Positions 1 to 6,810 of a DNA stretch of 18,833 nucleotides are shown piece after piece (position 1 is the stretch's first letter; the number at the start of each line of letters is the position of its first letter). The notes beneath the pieces are model-generated. The model was not told where the DNA came from and ran no database searches. It was given only the letters and a program-made list of their open reading frames with translations. Source of the DNA: CAYUJH01 sp964394585 (lineage in GTDB: Bacteria > Bacteroidota > Bacteroidia > Cytophagales > Flammeovirgaceae); the NCBI GenBank assembly GCA_964394585.1, contig CAYMYI010000083.1, positions 1 to 18,833 of the forward strand, read 5' to 3'. The position numbers were made by a program, and so were the translations under genes.

Positions 1-265
1 CAGATGCTTGTCTTTTACTGAGAGGGTTGCTGCCTCCAGGGTGGTGTGTAGTGCAAATGCTTGATGCTTTAGGGCTTATTCGTTTTACTTGCGCATATTT
101 CTGTATTTAGCATTTGTTTAAGCAGGCTCATTTCGCTTACGATATTCTGTTTTAAGACCTTCGCAGTTGCTCTTACCCTATAAAACATGATTTTGAAAAC
201 CATTTGTGGGTATTTATTACGATAATGTCACCTAGTTGAAATAGGCTTTTAGCATAATTACATGT
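1..265. other. Left-edge stretch with no convincing gene
   Basis: I see no gene, RNA or repeat that I can support here. The only open frame of note on the minus strand (69-188, 39 codons) has no recognisable sequence and no promoter, so I left it out. The stretch is A+T-rich and probably carries the upstream signals of the Nudix gene starting at 266. Confidence 0.5.
167..195 (+). promoter_or_regulatory. Weak candidate Bacteroidota-type promoter for the Nudix-acpH pair
   Basis: TTG at 167-169 is followed after 18 bases by TGATTTTG at 188-195, one mismatch from the phylum's TAnnTTTG -7 element. The start of transcription would lie about 65 bases before the Nudix ATG. The element is short and one base is wrong, so this is a guess based on position and spacing. 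Confidence 0.25.
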
Positions 266-808
266 ATGAACCGTACTACATTACTCGAACAATTAAGAGG
301 CTATCGGACTGGCTGGCAAGAAGAACAAAAAATGGTCGGAAAGATGGTGAATTTCCTGGAAAGAGAACCCAATGCTTTTTTCCGTACATGCCCGGAAGGG
401 CACATGACTGCCTCGGCTCTGATTACGAATACGAACCGCTCGGAAGTACTTCTGCTACACCATGCTAAATTGAACCGTTGGTTACAACCCGGTGGCCATG
501 CCGATGGCGTAGAAAACCTATACGAAGTAGCTCTAAAAGAAGCGCACGAAGAAACGGGCTTACGGCAGCTCTCCTTTTTAACAGAAAGCATTTTTGATAT
601 AGATATCCACGCCATTCCTGCTCGAAAAACAGAACCGAAACATTGGCATTACGATGTACGCTTCTTACTCCGGGCGAATATGGATGAACAGTTGCGGCAA
701 AACGAAGAATCGAATGCTTTGCAGTGGGTGCCTGTTGTAGAAATATCAAAATATACGCAAGAGCCTTCTATTTTGCGGATGCTGCAAAAACTAAACGAAA
801 TCGCATGA
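266..808 (+). CDS. Nudix hydrolase
   Basis: A 180-aa Nudix-fold enzyme, expected to split a nucleoside diphosphate linked to another group, using Mg2+ or Mn2+, in the cytoplasm. The Nudix box spans residues 77-99 and fits G-x5-E-x7-RE-U-x-EE-x-G-U except that the Arg is Lys (K91-E92). The metal-binding glutamates E92, E95 and E96 are all present. The motif LQPGGHADG just before and in the box is typical of a broad Nudix subgroup of unknown substrate, so I give no substrate. Residues 1-45 form an N-terminal helical cap. The ATG at 266 was chosen over an out-of-frame ATG at 262. The stop overlaps the acpH start (ATGA), so the two genes are probably translated together. The family call is firm; the substrate is unknown. 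Confidence 0.9.
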   Translation: MNRTTLLEQLRGYRTGWQEEQKMVGKMVNFLEREPNAFFRTCPEGHMTASALITNTNRSEVLLLHHAKLNRWLQPGGHADGVENLYEVALKEAHEETGLRQLSFLTESIFDIDIHAIPARKTEPKHWHYDVRFLLRANMDEQLRQNEESNALQWVPVVEISKYTQEPSILRMLQKLNEIA

Positions 809-1392
809 ATTTTTTAGCGCACTTTTATCTATCCGGCGAAAATGAAACCGTTCTTCTAGGTAATTTCTTAGGTGATTTTGTTAAGGGAAATCCCTTTAAA
901 AAGTACCCAAAAGCACTAGCCACTGCTATTCAATTACACAGGGAAATCGATGTTTTTACCGATACGCACGAGGCTGCACGCGAGAGTACTCGGCTGATTC
1001 GCCCCTTGTGTGGCAAGTTTGCCGGCGTAGTAACCGATATGTTTTACGACCACTTATTAGCAAAACATTGGCAACAGTTCCATTCACAACCCTTAGTAGT
1101 ATTTAGTCAACACGTATATAAAACACTTCAGAAGTATCATCAGAGTTTACCCCTGAATGCACAGCGCACGCTCTATTACATGAAAACGCATAATTGGTTA
1201 GTAAGCTATGCAGAGTACGATGGGTTGCAAACGGCGCTTCAAAACTTAGAACGGCGGATCAGGCATAAGGCTCCTCTGGGCAAAGCAACGGAGTTATTGC
1301 AGGCAAAAAGCACCTTATTTGAAGCTAATTTTTTTCGTTTTTTCCCTGAAGTAAAACAATTTGTTGCCCAAAAGTTACAGCAAGGCGAGTAG
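805..1392 (+). CDS. acpH: Acyl carrier protein phosphodiesterase (AcpH family)
   Basis: This enzyme removes the 4'-phosphopantetheine arm from holo-acyl carrier protein, turning over the prosthetic group of fatty acid synthesis. The frame is open from a GTG at 724, but the ATG at 805 gives MNFLAHFYLS, the usual start of the family, and a 195-aa product, close to E. coli AcpH (about 193). Conserved acidic and histidine residues are visible: GDFV with D24, HREID at 45-49, and DMFYDHLL with D78, D82 and H83, the likely metal site. The C-terminal FFRFFPE also matches the family. The start overlaps the Nudix stop by 4 bases. Only 8 bases separate its stop from the converging ROK gene, leaving no room for a terminator. 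The AcpH assignment rests on whole-length similarity recalled from memory. Confidence 0.88.
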   Translation: MNFLAHFYLSGENETVLLGNFLGDFVKGNPFKKYPKALATAIQLHREIDVFTDTHEAARESTRLIRPLCGKFAGVVTDMFYDHLLAKHWQQFHSQPLVVFSQHVYKTLQKYHQSLPLNAQRTLYYMKTHNWLVSYAEYDGLQTALQNLERRIRHKAPLGKATELLQAKSTLFEANFFRFFPEVKQFVAQKLQQGE

Positions 1393-1400
1393 TCGGTATT

Positions 1401-2267
1401 TTATGCGTGGTCTAACCCGTGCAAAGCAATGTAGCACGCTCCTGAAAGTGCTGTATCGTTTCCTAAAATAGAAAGTCGCATTTGTGGAGGAGGTACTAAT
1501 CTGAGGTGCTGCGCCGTATAGGTATGCACTTTCTTTAACCACAATTCGCCTCCTCCGTTGGAAACGCCCCCTCCAAACACGATAATATCTGGAGTAAGCA
1601 AGGTGGCAATATTACGCATCCCTTGAGCCAAGTTCCAGGCAACTTCATCCCACTGTTCGGCAGTAAGTTTATCTGCAGGCTTACCATACACTCGTTCAAT
1701 GCCATTGCCTGAAACCATGGCTTCGAGGCAATCGGGTACACCACATTCGCAGCGGATGCGTTCAGGGTGTGCACACCGAAAATGAATAGACTGGTGCCCA
1801 ATTTCGGGGTGTATTTGCTGCTTACCACGGTATATCTTACCATTGATTAGAAAGCCCCCTCCCATACCGGTGCTGAGTGTAACGTACAAAAAGCGCTCTT
1901 CGGTAAAAGCCCCTAAGTAATATTCGCCGAGAGCGGCTACGTTAGTGTCTACTTCAATATGGCAGGGGCAATGCCAAGCCTCTTCAAGCATGGTTTTGAG
2001 AGGCACTTGCCGCCACTCAGGTTGATGCAACGGCGAAACCGTACCGGCTTGTAAATCGATAGGACCACCAATGGCAACGCCAATACCTTGAAGGGTAAAC
2101 CCTTCCGCCAATTCTTGAACGAGTTCGTGAGTAAGATTCAGTCCGTCTTGTAAGCGTAAGGGAGTGGCTACTTTTACTTTGCGTCGAATTTCCCCATCGG
2201 AAGTCATGCAGGCAGCCATAATTTTGGTGCCGCCAATATCAAGACCTATGTAGATAGCATCGTTCAT
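1401..2267 (-). CDS. ROK-family sugar kinase (glucokinase-like)
   Basis: A 288-aa cytoplasmic kinase of the ROK family, expected to phosphorylate glucose or a related sugar with ATP. The phosphate-binding motif DIGGTK is at 10-15. The likely catalytic aspartate is D107 in EVDTNVAALGE. STGMGGG at 132-138 and FGGGVS at 231-236 match the ATPase fold. The ROK zinc site is complete: H158 in EIGHQ, and cysteines C173, C175 and C180 in CECGVPDC. No DNA-binding N-terminus is present, so this is an enzyme and not a NagC/XylR-type repressor. It stands alone, with no transporter or sugar pathway genes beside it, so the sugar cannot be named. N-acetylmannosamine, fructose or glucose are all possible. Confidence 0.9.
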   Translation of the reverse strand: MNDAIYIGLDIGGTKIMAACMTSDGEIRRKVKVATPLRLQDGLNLTHELVQELAEGFTLQGIGVAIGGPIDLQAGTVSPLHQPEWRQVPLKTMLEEAWHCPCHIEVDTNVAALGEYYLGAFTEERFLYVTLSTGMGGGFLINGKIYRGKQQIHPEIGHQSIHFRCAHPERIRCECGVPDCLEAMVSGNGIERVYGKPADKLTAEQWDEVAWNLAQGMRNIATLLTPDIIVFGGGVSNGGGELWLKKVHTYTAQHLRLVPPPQMRLSILGNDTALSGACYIALHGLDHA

Positions 2268-2290
2268 AGTATACTAGTTAAATAAGCAAA

Positions 2291-2320
2291 CAAATGTAGC
2301 AGAATGAGTCTATAATTAAA
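2291..2320 (-). promoter_or_regulatory. Candidate Bacteroidota promoter of the ROK kinase gene
   Basis: On the minus strand, TACATTTG (2298 to 2291) is a perfect match to the TAnnTTTG -7 element, and TTTA (2320 to 2317), one base from the -33 TTTG, lies 18 bases upstream. The -7 element sits 23 bases before the ATG, giving a short leader. It lies in the 168-base region shared with the divergent phosphatase gene, for which I found no equally good element. Confidence 0.45.
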
Positions 2321-2435
2321 GCGGCTTTTGAAGCGCGCAAATTCGAAAATACACTAATATGTTTTTAAATAATTAATAATTTCGACAGTCTTTTAGCGGT
2401 TATTAATATACCAACACAAACTTCTTTCGGCTATA

Positions 2436-3992
2436 ATGCAATTTTTTACTGTTTCTTCTTTTTTAAATTCTCTGCTGTTTGCCGGTTCGCTTCCAACCGA
2501 TACGCCAGAACGGCGCAATTCCATTTTTCTATTTAACTCTCTGCTGTATTTTATTGTGGTGATGGGGCTCGTTACCCTTGCAATGGTTACGCTATTGCAA
2601 CAGCTTCATATTCCGAACACATTGGAAGACCTCAACTCGTACACATTTCTTCTCATTGCCATCCCTTGCTGTTTACTATTACTAGTACTTAACCGGTTGG
2701 GGAAGTTTGAAATAGCTCGGCAGATTGCCTTGGCATATCCTATTTTATTGCTCTTATTGCAGTTTGTAGTAGAGTCGGAAACGGATGAAATTGAAAACAT
2801 CGTAGTATACAGTATTCTCTCTCGCACGCGGTTCATCATCTTTTCACTGTTATTTTTAATTGCCATTGGTAAGCCCTCTATCACACTTTTTAGTGTAGTT
2901 GGTACGCTTTCAGCATTTATATTGCTTTTTTTCGAAGAATTGCACGCCACAGTAACGCAACACACATTCCCCGAAACAGCACTCGGTGTGTTGAACGACC
3001 CCTCGGTACGCATTACGTTTACGTTAGCCTATGGTATTATCGCGTTAGGAGTAATACGCCTACATTTTACCAATGCTTCTTTTAGTAAAAAACTACACAT
3101 ATCGCTTACGGTGCAAGAAGAAAAAAATAAGCAACTCGAAGAACAGAAGGAGGAAATTGATAAAATAAACGAAACGCTGAAATTTAAACAGCTTACTCTA
3201 CAAGGTTCCATCGAAACGCTCAACCAGCAAAACCAAAAAATACAGCAGAGCATCAACTATGCGAGCCGTATACAGAAGGCGCTTTTGCCTGCTCCCGAGG
3301 TTTTAGAAAGTGCTCCTTGCGCAGTGGCGATTATGTACGAACCCCGCGATATTGTGAGTGGCGACTTCTATTGGATACATCAAGAAAATGAACATTTTTG
3401 GTTTTGCGTTGCCGATTGTACAGGGCATGGTATCCCCGGGGCATTTATGTCGGTGTTAGGGATGCAGCTTCTCAATCAAATTATTAAAGACGAAAGTACC
3501 TATCGGCCCTCGGCGATTCTGAACCGACTTAATTATTTACTGAATGAAACTTTGAGCCAGCGCAATAAATACCAAGTGCGCGACGGGATGGATATCACTC
3601 TCTGTTACCTAAATACCGTCCAGCAGACCTTTCATTTAGCTGCTGCGAAGCAATCGGCAGTACTCCAACAAAATGGAGTAACACAGCGCATAAGAGGCGA
3701 AAACAAAGTGATTGGGCAAAACAAACAAACGGATATCGCTTTTAACGAACTCTCTGTTCCCTTAGAGTCGCTCTCAGGCGCGCGTGTTTACCTCTACTCC
3801 GATGGCTACCAAGATCAGTTTGGGCAAAATAAAGGTAAATTTGGTTCGAAACCCTTCCGTGCCTTGCTAGCCGATACGAGCCACTTACCCTTGCAAGAGC
3901 AGTTTGCCCGGCTTAAAACTACGTTTTCGGAGTGGAAAGGAAGCCAACAGCAAATTGATGATACCACCATTATGGGGCTTGAATTTGCCTAG
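2436..3992 (+). CDS. Membrane-anchored SpoIIE-type serine/threonine phosphatase
   Basis: A 518-aa protein in three parts. Residues about 34-56, 68-86, 93-112, 132-146, 148-166 and 192-210 are hydrophobic and predict six membrane helices. Residues about 225-275, rich in Glu, Lys and Gln, form a coiled-coil linker. Residues about 295-515 are a PP2C-like SpoIIE domain. Its metal-binding aspartates are visible: D305 and D310 in RDIVSGDF, D327 in VADCTGHGIPGAFMS, D383 and D386 in RDGMDI, D456 in YLYSDGYQD, and D508-D509 in QIDDTT. The domain is therefore probably active. Related enzymes dephosphorylate STAS-domain anti-anti-sigma proteins in partner-switching signalling. The membrane part is a likely sensor. 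No STAS protein or RsbW-type kinase lies nearby, so the substrate is unknown. Confidence 0.88.
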   Translation: MQFFTVSSFLNSLLFAGSLPTDTPERRNSIFLFNSLLYFIVVMGLVTLAMVTLLQQLHIPNTLEDLNSYTFLLIAIPCCLLLLVLNRLGKFEIARQIALAYPILLLLLQFVVESETDEIENIVVYSILSRTRFIIFSLLFLIAIGKPSITLFSVVGTLSAFILLFFEELHATVTQHTFPETALGVLNDPSVRITFTLAYGIIALGVIRLHFTNASFSKKLHISLTVQEEKNKQLEEQKEEIDKINETLKFKQLTLQGSIETLNQQNQKIQQSINYASRIQKALLPAPEVLESAPCAVAIMYEPRDIVSGDFYWIHQENEHFWFCVADCTGHGIPGAFMSVLGMQLLNQIIKDESTYRPSAILNRLNYLLNETLSQRNKYQVRDGMDITLCYLNTVQQTFHLAAAKQSAVLQQNGVTQRIRGENKVIGQNKQTDIAFNELSVPLESLSGARVYLYSDGYQDQFGQNKGKFGSKPFRALLADTSHLPLQEQFARLKTTFSEWKGSQQQIDDTTIMGLEFA

Positions 3993-4089
3993 TGTAGTGT
4001 CGCTACTGTTTTCGGGCAGAGGTTATGCAAATTTCACATCTTTTTTTTCTTACATTAGATAAGAGATTTACCATAACGCTTTGTATCGT

Positions 4090-4524
4090 ATGAAAAACAC
4101 AAAAAAACTACTGAAAAGCTCTTTTGAAAAAGGAAAGTTTGGGCTAGAATATTTACGTACGGTTGCTGCCCGGCAAATGGCTCCGGTGCTATTTGTAAAA
4201 GGGGAAAATTCCGATGCGTTTATCGAGTGGCTTCACCAACTTTTTGACGATAGCATCATCATTGCAAAAAAAGATTTTGAGAAAAACCACGAAACACTCA
4301 CCAACAGTGTCATTTTAGTGAACGATGTTCGCAAACTTCGCGATGATACCGTAGAAGCTGCCATGAGCTGCCGTAGCCGTGGATTAAACGTGGTGGTATC
4401 GCTTTCGCAACACCCTAAAATTCTCGATTACGTAGTAGACCCCTCTTTTAAACTCATTGAAGTAATGGAGTTTAGTGCTGAAATCCACGAGGAAATCGAT
4501 AAAGTGCGTAAGAAAATCAGTTAG
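4090..4524 (+). CDS. Conserved-looking protein of unknown function
   Basis: A 144-aa protein that I do not recognise. The frame opens at a TTG at 4081, but the ATG at 4090 is the better start. Residues 1-12 are basic. The rest alternates predicted strands and helices: APVLFV (31-36), SIIIA (55-59), SVILVNDV (73-80), LNVVVSLSQ (99-107) and FKLIEVMEF (120-128), ending in a charged helix. There is no Walker A motif, signal peptide or membrane segment. ILVNDVRKL followed by RSRGLNVVVSLSQHP resembles the strand-Walker B and strand-sensor parts of P-loop ATPases, which would make it a degenerate P-loop fold. That is only a guess from pattern. It lies between the phosphatase and recF and ends in its own strong terminator, so it is probably a single-gene unit. 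Base composition is like that of its neighbours. Confidence 0.75.
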   Translation: MKNTKKLLKSSFEKGKFGLEYLRTVAARQMAPVLFVKGENSDAFIEWLHQLFDDSIIIAKKDFEKNHETLTNSVILVNDVRKLRDDTVEAAMSCRSRGLNVVVSLSQHPKILDYVVDPSFKLIEVMEFSAEIHEEIDKVRKKIS

Positions 4525-4550
4525 AACGCCATAAACTACTATGTTTGCCT

Positions 4551-4580
4551 ACCGTTATGCCATTGCGTAGCGGTTTTTTT
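4551..4580 (+). terminator. Rho-independent terminator after the unknown gene
   Basis: ACCGTTATG (4551-4559) pairs with CGTAGCGGT (4566-4574) in a 9-bp stem with two G-T wobbles and a 6-base loop. It runs directly into a tract of eight T (4573-4580). It lies 26 bases after the stop at 4524 and 28 bases before recF, so recF needs its own promoter or depends on readthrough. Confidence 0.8.
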
Positions 4581-4607
4581 CTTTTGAAAAAAGCTTTTTG
4601 AAGCGAT

Positions 4608-5726
4608 ATGGCATCTGAAAACTCCATCGTACCGCTGTGGCCGCCGCTGTTATTAAAATCGTTATATGTACAGCATTTTAAAAACTACGAGGCACTACAA
4701 CTGCAATTTACCGAAAATGTAGTAGGCATTACCGGCAAAAACGGTATTGGAAAAACGAATTTGCTCGATGCTATCCATTACTTATGCATGACTCGCAGCG
4801 CCTTCCACACCAACGAGCAATACAGCATTCAGCACGGGCATCAGCACTTTGTACTCCACGGTGAATTTGAACGCAACGGCGAAGTGTTTCCTACCGGCTG
4901 CCAATTTGAAAAAGGGAAGCGCAAGTTGATGAAAATGGGGAAAGTGGCTTATGAAAAAGTGAGCGATCATATCGGGCAGTTCCCTTGCGTAATGCTTTCC
5001 CCCGACGATGCCGCCCTCATCCGCGAGGGGAGTGAGGTACGCCGGAAATTCTTCGATGGCCTCATTTGCCAAACCGATGCCGTGTATTTACAGCATCTGC
5101 TCCGCTATAACCAAGCGCTTCGGCAACGCAATTACTTACTTAAACAGTTTGCTGACCGCCCCCTCGATGCGGATTTGCTAGAACCTTATACCCAAATTTT
5201 GTTGCAACTCGCCGAACAGATTGCCGTTACACGCCAAACATTTACCAAGGCTATTGTACCAATATTCGAAGATCTGTACCAAAAAATAAGTGGCAGCCAA
5301 GAAGCCATGGAAATTCGATACACCACCAAAGTAGATGCCGATTTTGAAACTACCTTTCGGCAAGCTTTGCCCCAAGATCGGATTTTGCAACGCACTACGC
5401 AGGGAATCCACCAAGATCGTTACGCTTTCTACATGGAAGGCAATTTACTAAAGCGTTTTGGGTCGCAAGGGCAGCAGAAATCTTTTTTGATAGCTCTCAA
5501 TCTTGCAAAAGCTCATTTAATTGCGGAGCAAACCCAGCGCCCGCCAATCTTACTACTCGACGACATCTTTGATAAACTCGACGAGGAACGCATCGCACGC
5601 CTTCTTTCTGTATTAGCACACGAAAGCGATAGCCAGATTTTCTTAACCGATGCCCGCCCCGAACGTTCCGAGCAGTTGCTCAGAGTGGTGGGTAAACCCT
5701 TCCAGTTGTTGCATCTTCCTTTGTAA
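4608..5726 (+). CDS. recF: DNA replication and repair protein RecF
   Basis: RecF is an SMC-like ATPase that binds gapped DNA with RecO and RecR and loads RecA. The 372-aa length is normal. Walker A is GKNGIGKT (43-50). The ABC signature lies in RFGSQGQQKS (283-292), giving the family's SQGQQ form. Walker B and D-loop are in ILLLDDIFDKLDEER (314-328). CVMLSPDDAALIREG and RRKFFDGL (127-152) are RecF hallmarks, as is the final IFLTDARPE (344-352). The N-terminus carries about 14 residues more than usual before LLKSLYVQHFKNYE, but no closer in-frame ATG exists. Its neighbours are not replication genes, so it is not in the classic dnaA-dnaN-recF order. Confidence 0.95.
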   Translation: MASENSIVPLWPPLLLKSLYVQHFKNYEALQLQFTENVVGITGKNGIGKTNLLDAIHYLCMTRSAFHTNEQYSIQHGHQHFVLHGEFERNGEVFPTGCQFEKGKRKLMKMGKVAYEKVSDHIGQFPCVMLSPDDAALIREGSEVRRKFFDGLICQTDAVYLQHLLRYNQALRQRNYLLKQFADRPLDADLLEPYTQILLQLAEQIAVTRQTFTKAIVPIFEDLYQKISGSQEAMEIRYTTKVDADFETTFRQALPQDRILQRTTQGIHQDRYAFYMEGNLLKRFGSQGQQKSFLIALNLAKAHLIAEQTQRPPILLLDDIFDKLDEERIARLLSVLAHESDSQIFLTDARPERSEQLLRVVGKPFQLLHLPL

Positions 5727-5756
5727 AAAAAAGAGGGAATCCGTGTGTTAGCGTAT

Positions 5757-5792
5757 CGTTCTTTCACGAACAAAGATGACCGTGAACGGACG
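5757..5792. other. Imperfect hairpin downstream of recF
   Basis: CGTTCTTTCACG (5757-5768) can pair with CGTGAACGGACG (5781-5792), a 12-bp stem with one wobble and one mismatch around a 12-base loop. No T tract follows, so it is not a standard terminator. It could stabilise the recF transcript end or be a protein-binding site. Confidence 0.35.
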
Positions 5793-5818
5793 ATTCACAA
5801 AAATAAATATTGTTAATT

Positions 5819-5833
5819 TACTGATATTCAGTA
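5819..5833. promoter_or_regulatory. Perfect inverted repeat upstream of the ABC ATPase gene
   Basis: TACTGA-TAT-TCAGTA is a perfect 6-3-6 inverted repeat about 90 bases before the ATPase ATG, in a very A+T-rich intergenic region. Its symmetry and place fit an operator for a small dimeric regulator, but no regulator gene is near and I have no second copy to compare. Confidence 0.3.
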
Positions 5834-5923
5834 TTTTAAAAATATGGTACGGTATTGTATTTATTAGAGGAAGTGTTGCCAATACAACATGCATTTATAC
5901 AGACCTAACCTTAAGCATTCATC

Positions 5924-6598
5924 ATGATTCAGCTAAACAATATCGACAAATACTATCGATCGAAATTTCAGAAAACGTTTATTTTAAAAGGGGTTGATTT
6001 AACGATAAAACAAGGAGAGTTTGTAACCATTATGGGACCAAGCGGTGCGGGTAAATCGTCGTTGCTCAACATTATCGGCTTGCTCGATCAACCCAGCGAA
6101 GGAGAGTATTTCCTACTCGATCAGCCCGTACATGCCCTCTCCGAAAAACGGAAAGGTGATTTCCACAAGCAGTACATCGGTTTTGTGTTTCAGGCATACC
6201 ACCTGATTGATGAACTTACCGTGTACGAAAACATCGAGATGCCGCTTTTGTACCGAAAAGTAGCCGGAAAAGAACGCAAAAGTTTAGTAGCCGAAATGCT
6301 CGATCGGTTCAACATTGTTGCCAAAAAAGATTTGTTCCCCGAGCAACTTTCAGGCGGTCAGCAGCAAGTTGTGGGAGTGGCGCGCGCCATCATTGGTAAA
6401 CCCAAATTACTACTCGCCGATGAACCTACCGGTAATTTGCACTCAGCGCAAGGCGAACAAATTATGGAATTGTTCCAGCAACTCAACCAAGAAGGGATGA
6501 CGATTGTACAAGTAACCCATTCTGAAAAAAATGCGCAGTATGGCTCGCGCATTATACAGATTGAAGATGGCGCCATTACTTCGGATACTCCTGTGTGA
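5924..6598 (+). CDS. ABC transporter ATP-binding protein, LolD/MacB-like
   Basis: A 224-aa ATPase subunit of the LolD/MacB/FtsE type, which powers lipoprotein release or substrate export through a separate membrane permease. All key motifs are present: Walker A GPSGAGKS (38-45), Q-loop VFQAYH (Q90), signature LSGGQQQ (142-148), Walker B LLLADEPTG (162-170) and the H-loop VTHS (H199). Two positions differ from the textbook form. After the signature the usual Arg is Val (QQQVVGVARA), and the D-loop reads GNLHS instead of GNLDS. I recall both from Bacteroidota members of this family, so they need not mean loss of activity. No permease gene lies beside it, so it is an orphan here. A tandem repeat begins just after its stop codon. 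Confidence 0.9.
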   Translation: MIQLNNIDKYYRSKFQKTFILKGVDLTIKQGEFVTIMGPSGAGKSSLLNIIGLLDQPSEGEYFLLDQPVHALSEKRKGDFHKQYIGFVFQAYHLIDELTVYENIEMPLLYRKVAGKERKSLVAEMLDRFNIVAKKDLFPEQLSGGQQQVVGVARAIIGKPKLLLADEPTGNLHSAQGEQIMELFQQLNQEGMTIVQVTHSEKNAQYGSRIIQIEDGAITSDTPV

Positions 6599-6599
6599 A

Positions 6600-6646
6600 G
6601 ACATTATCTTGAACAACGCAATATCTTGAAAACCGCAAGACATTAT
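6600..6646. repeat. Short tandem repeat block after the ABC ATPase gene
   Basis: Two 17-base units lie end to end: TATCTTGAACAACGCAA (6605-6621) and TATCTTGAAAACCGCAA (6622-6638), identical at 15 of 17 positions. GACATTAT precedes or overlaps the first unit (6600-6607) and recurs after the second (6639-6646). The block starts two bases after the stop codon. It may be a local duplication or a paired binding site. Confidence 0.55.
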
Positions 6647-6678
6647 GCACCTTAGGTCTGCGATGATTTTGGAGCATC

Positions 6679-6709
6679 CCCCTTGGCGCTGCCGAGGGGA
6701 ATCTTTTTT
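6679..6709 (+). terminator. Rho-independent terminator after the ABC ATPase gene
   Basis: CCCCTTGGC (6679-6687) and GCCGAGGGG (6691-6699) form a 9-bp G+C-rich stem with one wobble and a 3-base loop. Six T follow at 6704-6709. It separates the ATPase gene from the secreted repeat protein gene, which must therefore have its own promoter in 6710-6810. Confidence 0.75.
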
Positions 6710-6810
6710 ACAAAAAGGTGCAACCATTTATCCAATTTTGCATCTAAGAACTAGAAAGTAGCTATTAGTAAAACCTATACATTCAGTTTATCCACCAAAA
6801 TCAGTATATC

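Noticed and set aside
69..188. 39-codon minus-strand frame near the left edge
   Set aside because: Short, with no recognised motif and no neighbours to support it.
724..804. GTG-initiated 27-residue extension of acpH
   Set aside because: It lies wholly within the Nudix gene, and the ATG at 805 gives the family's usual N-terminus.
3993..4060. Possible terminator after the phosphatase gene (GTAG-TGTCG-CTAC and a later T run)
   Set aside because: The stem has only four pairs and the T run is over 20 bases away.
5776..5997. Open frame of 73 codons overlapping the start of the ABC ATPase gene
   Set aside because: It runs through A+T-rich intergenic DNA and then overlaps a firm gene in another frame. 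Its sequence is low in complexity and looks non-coding.
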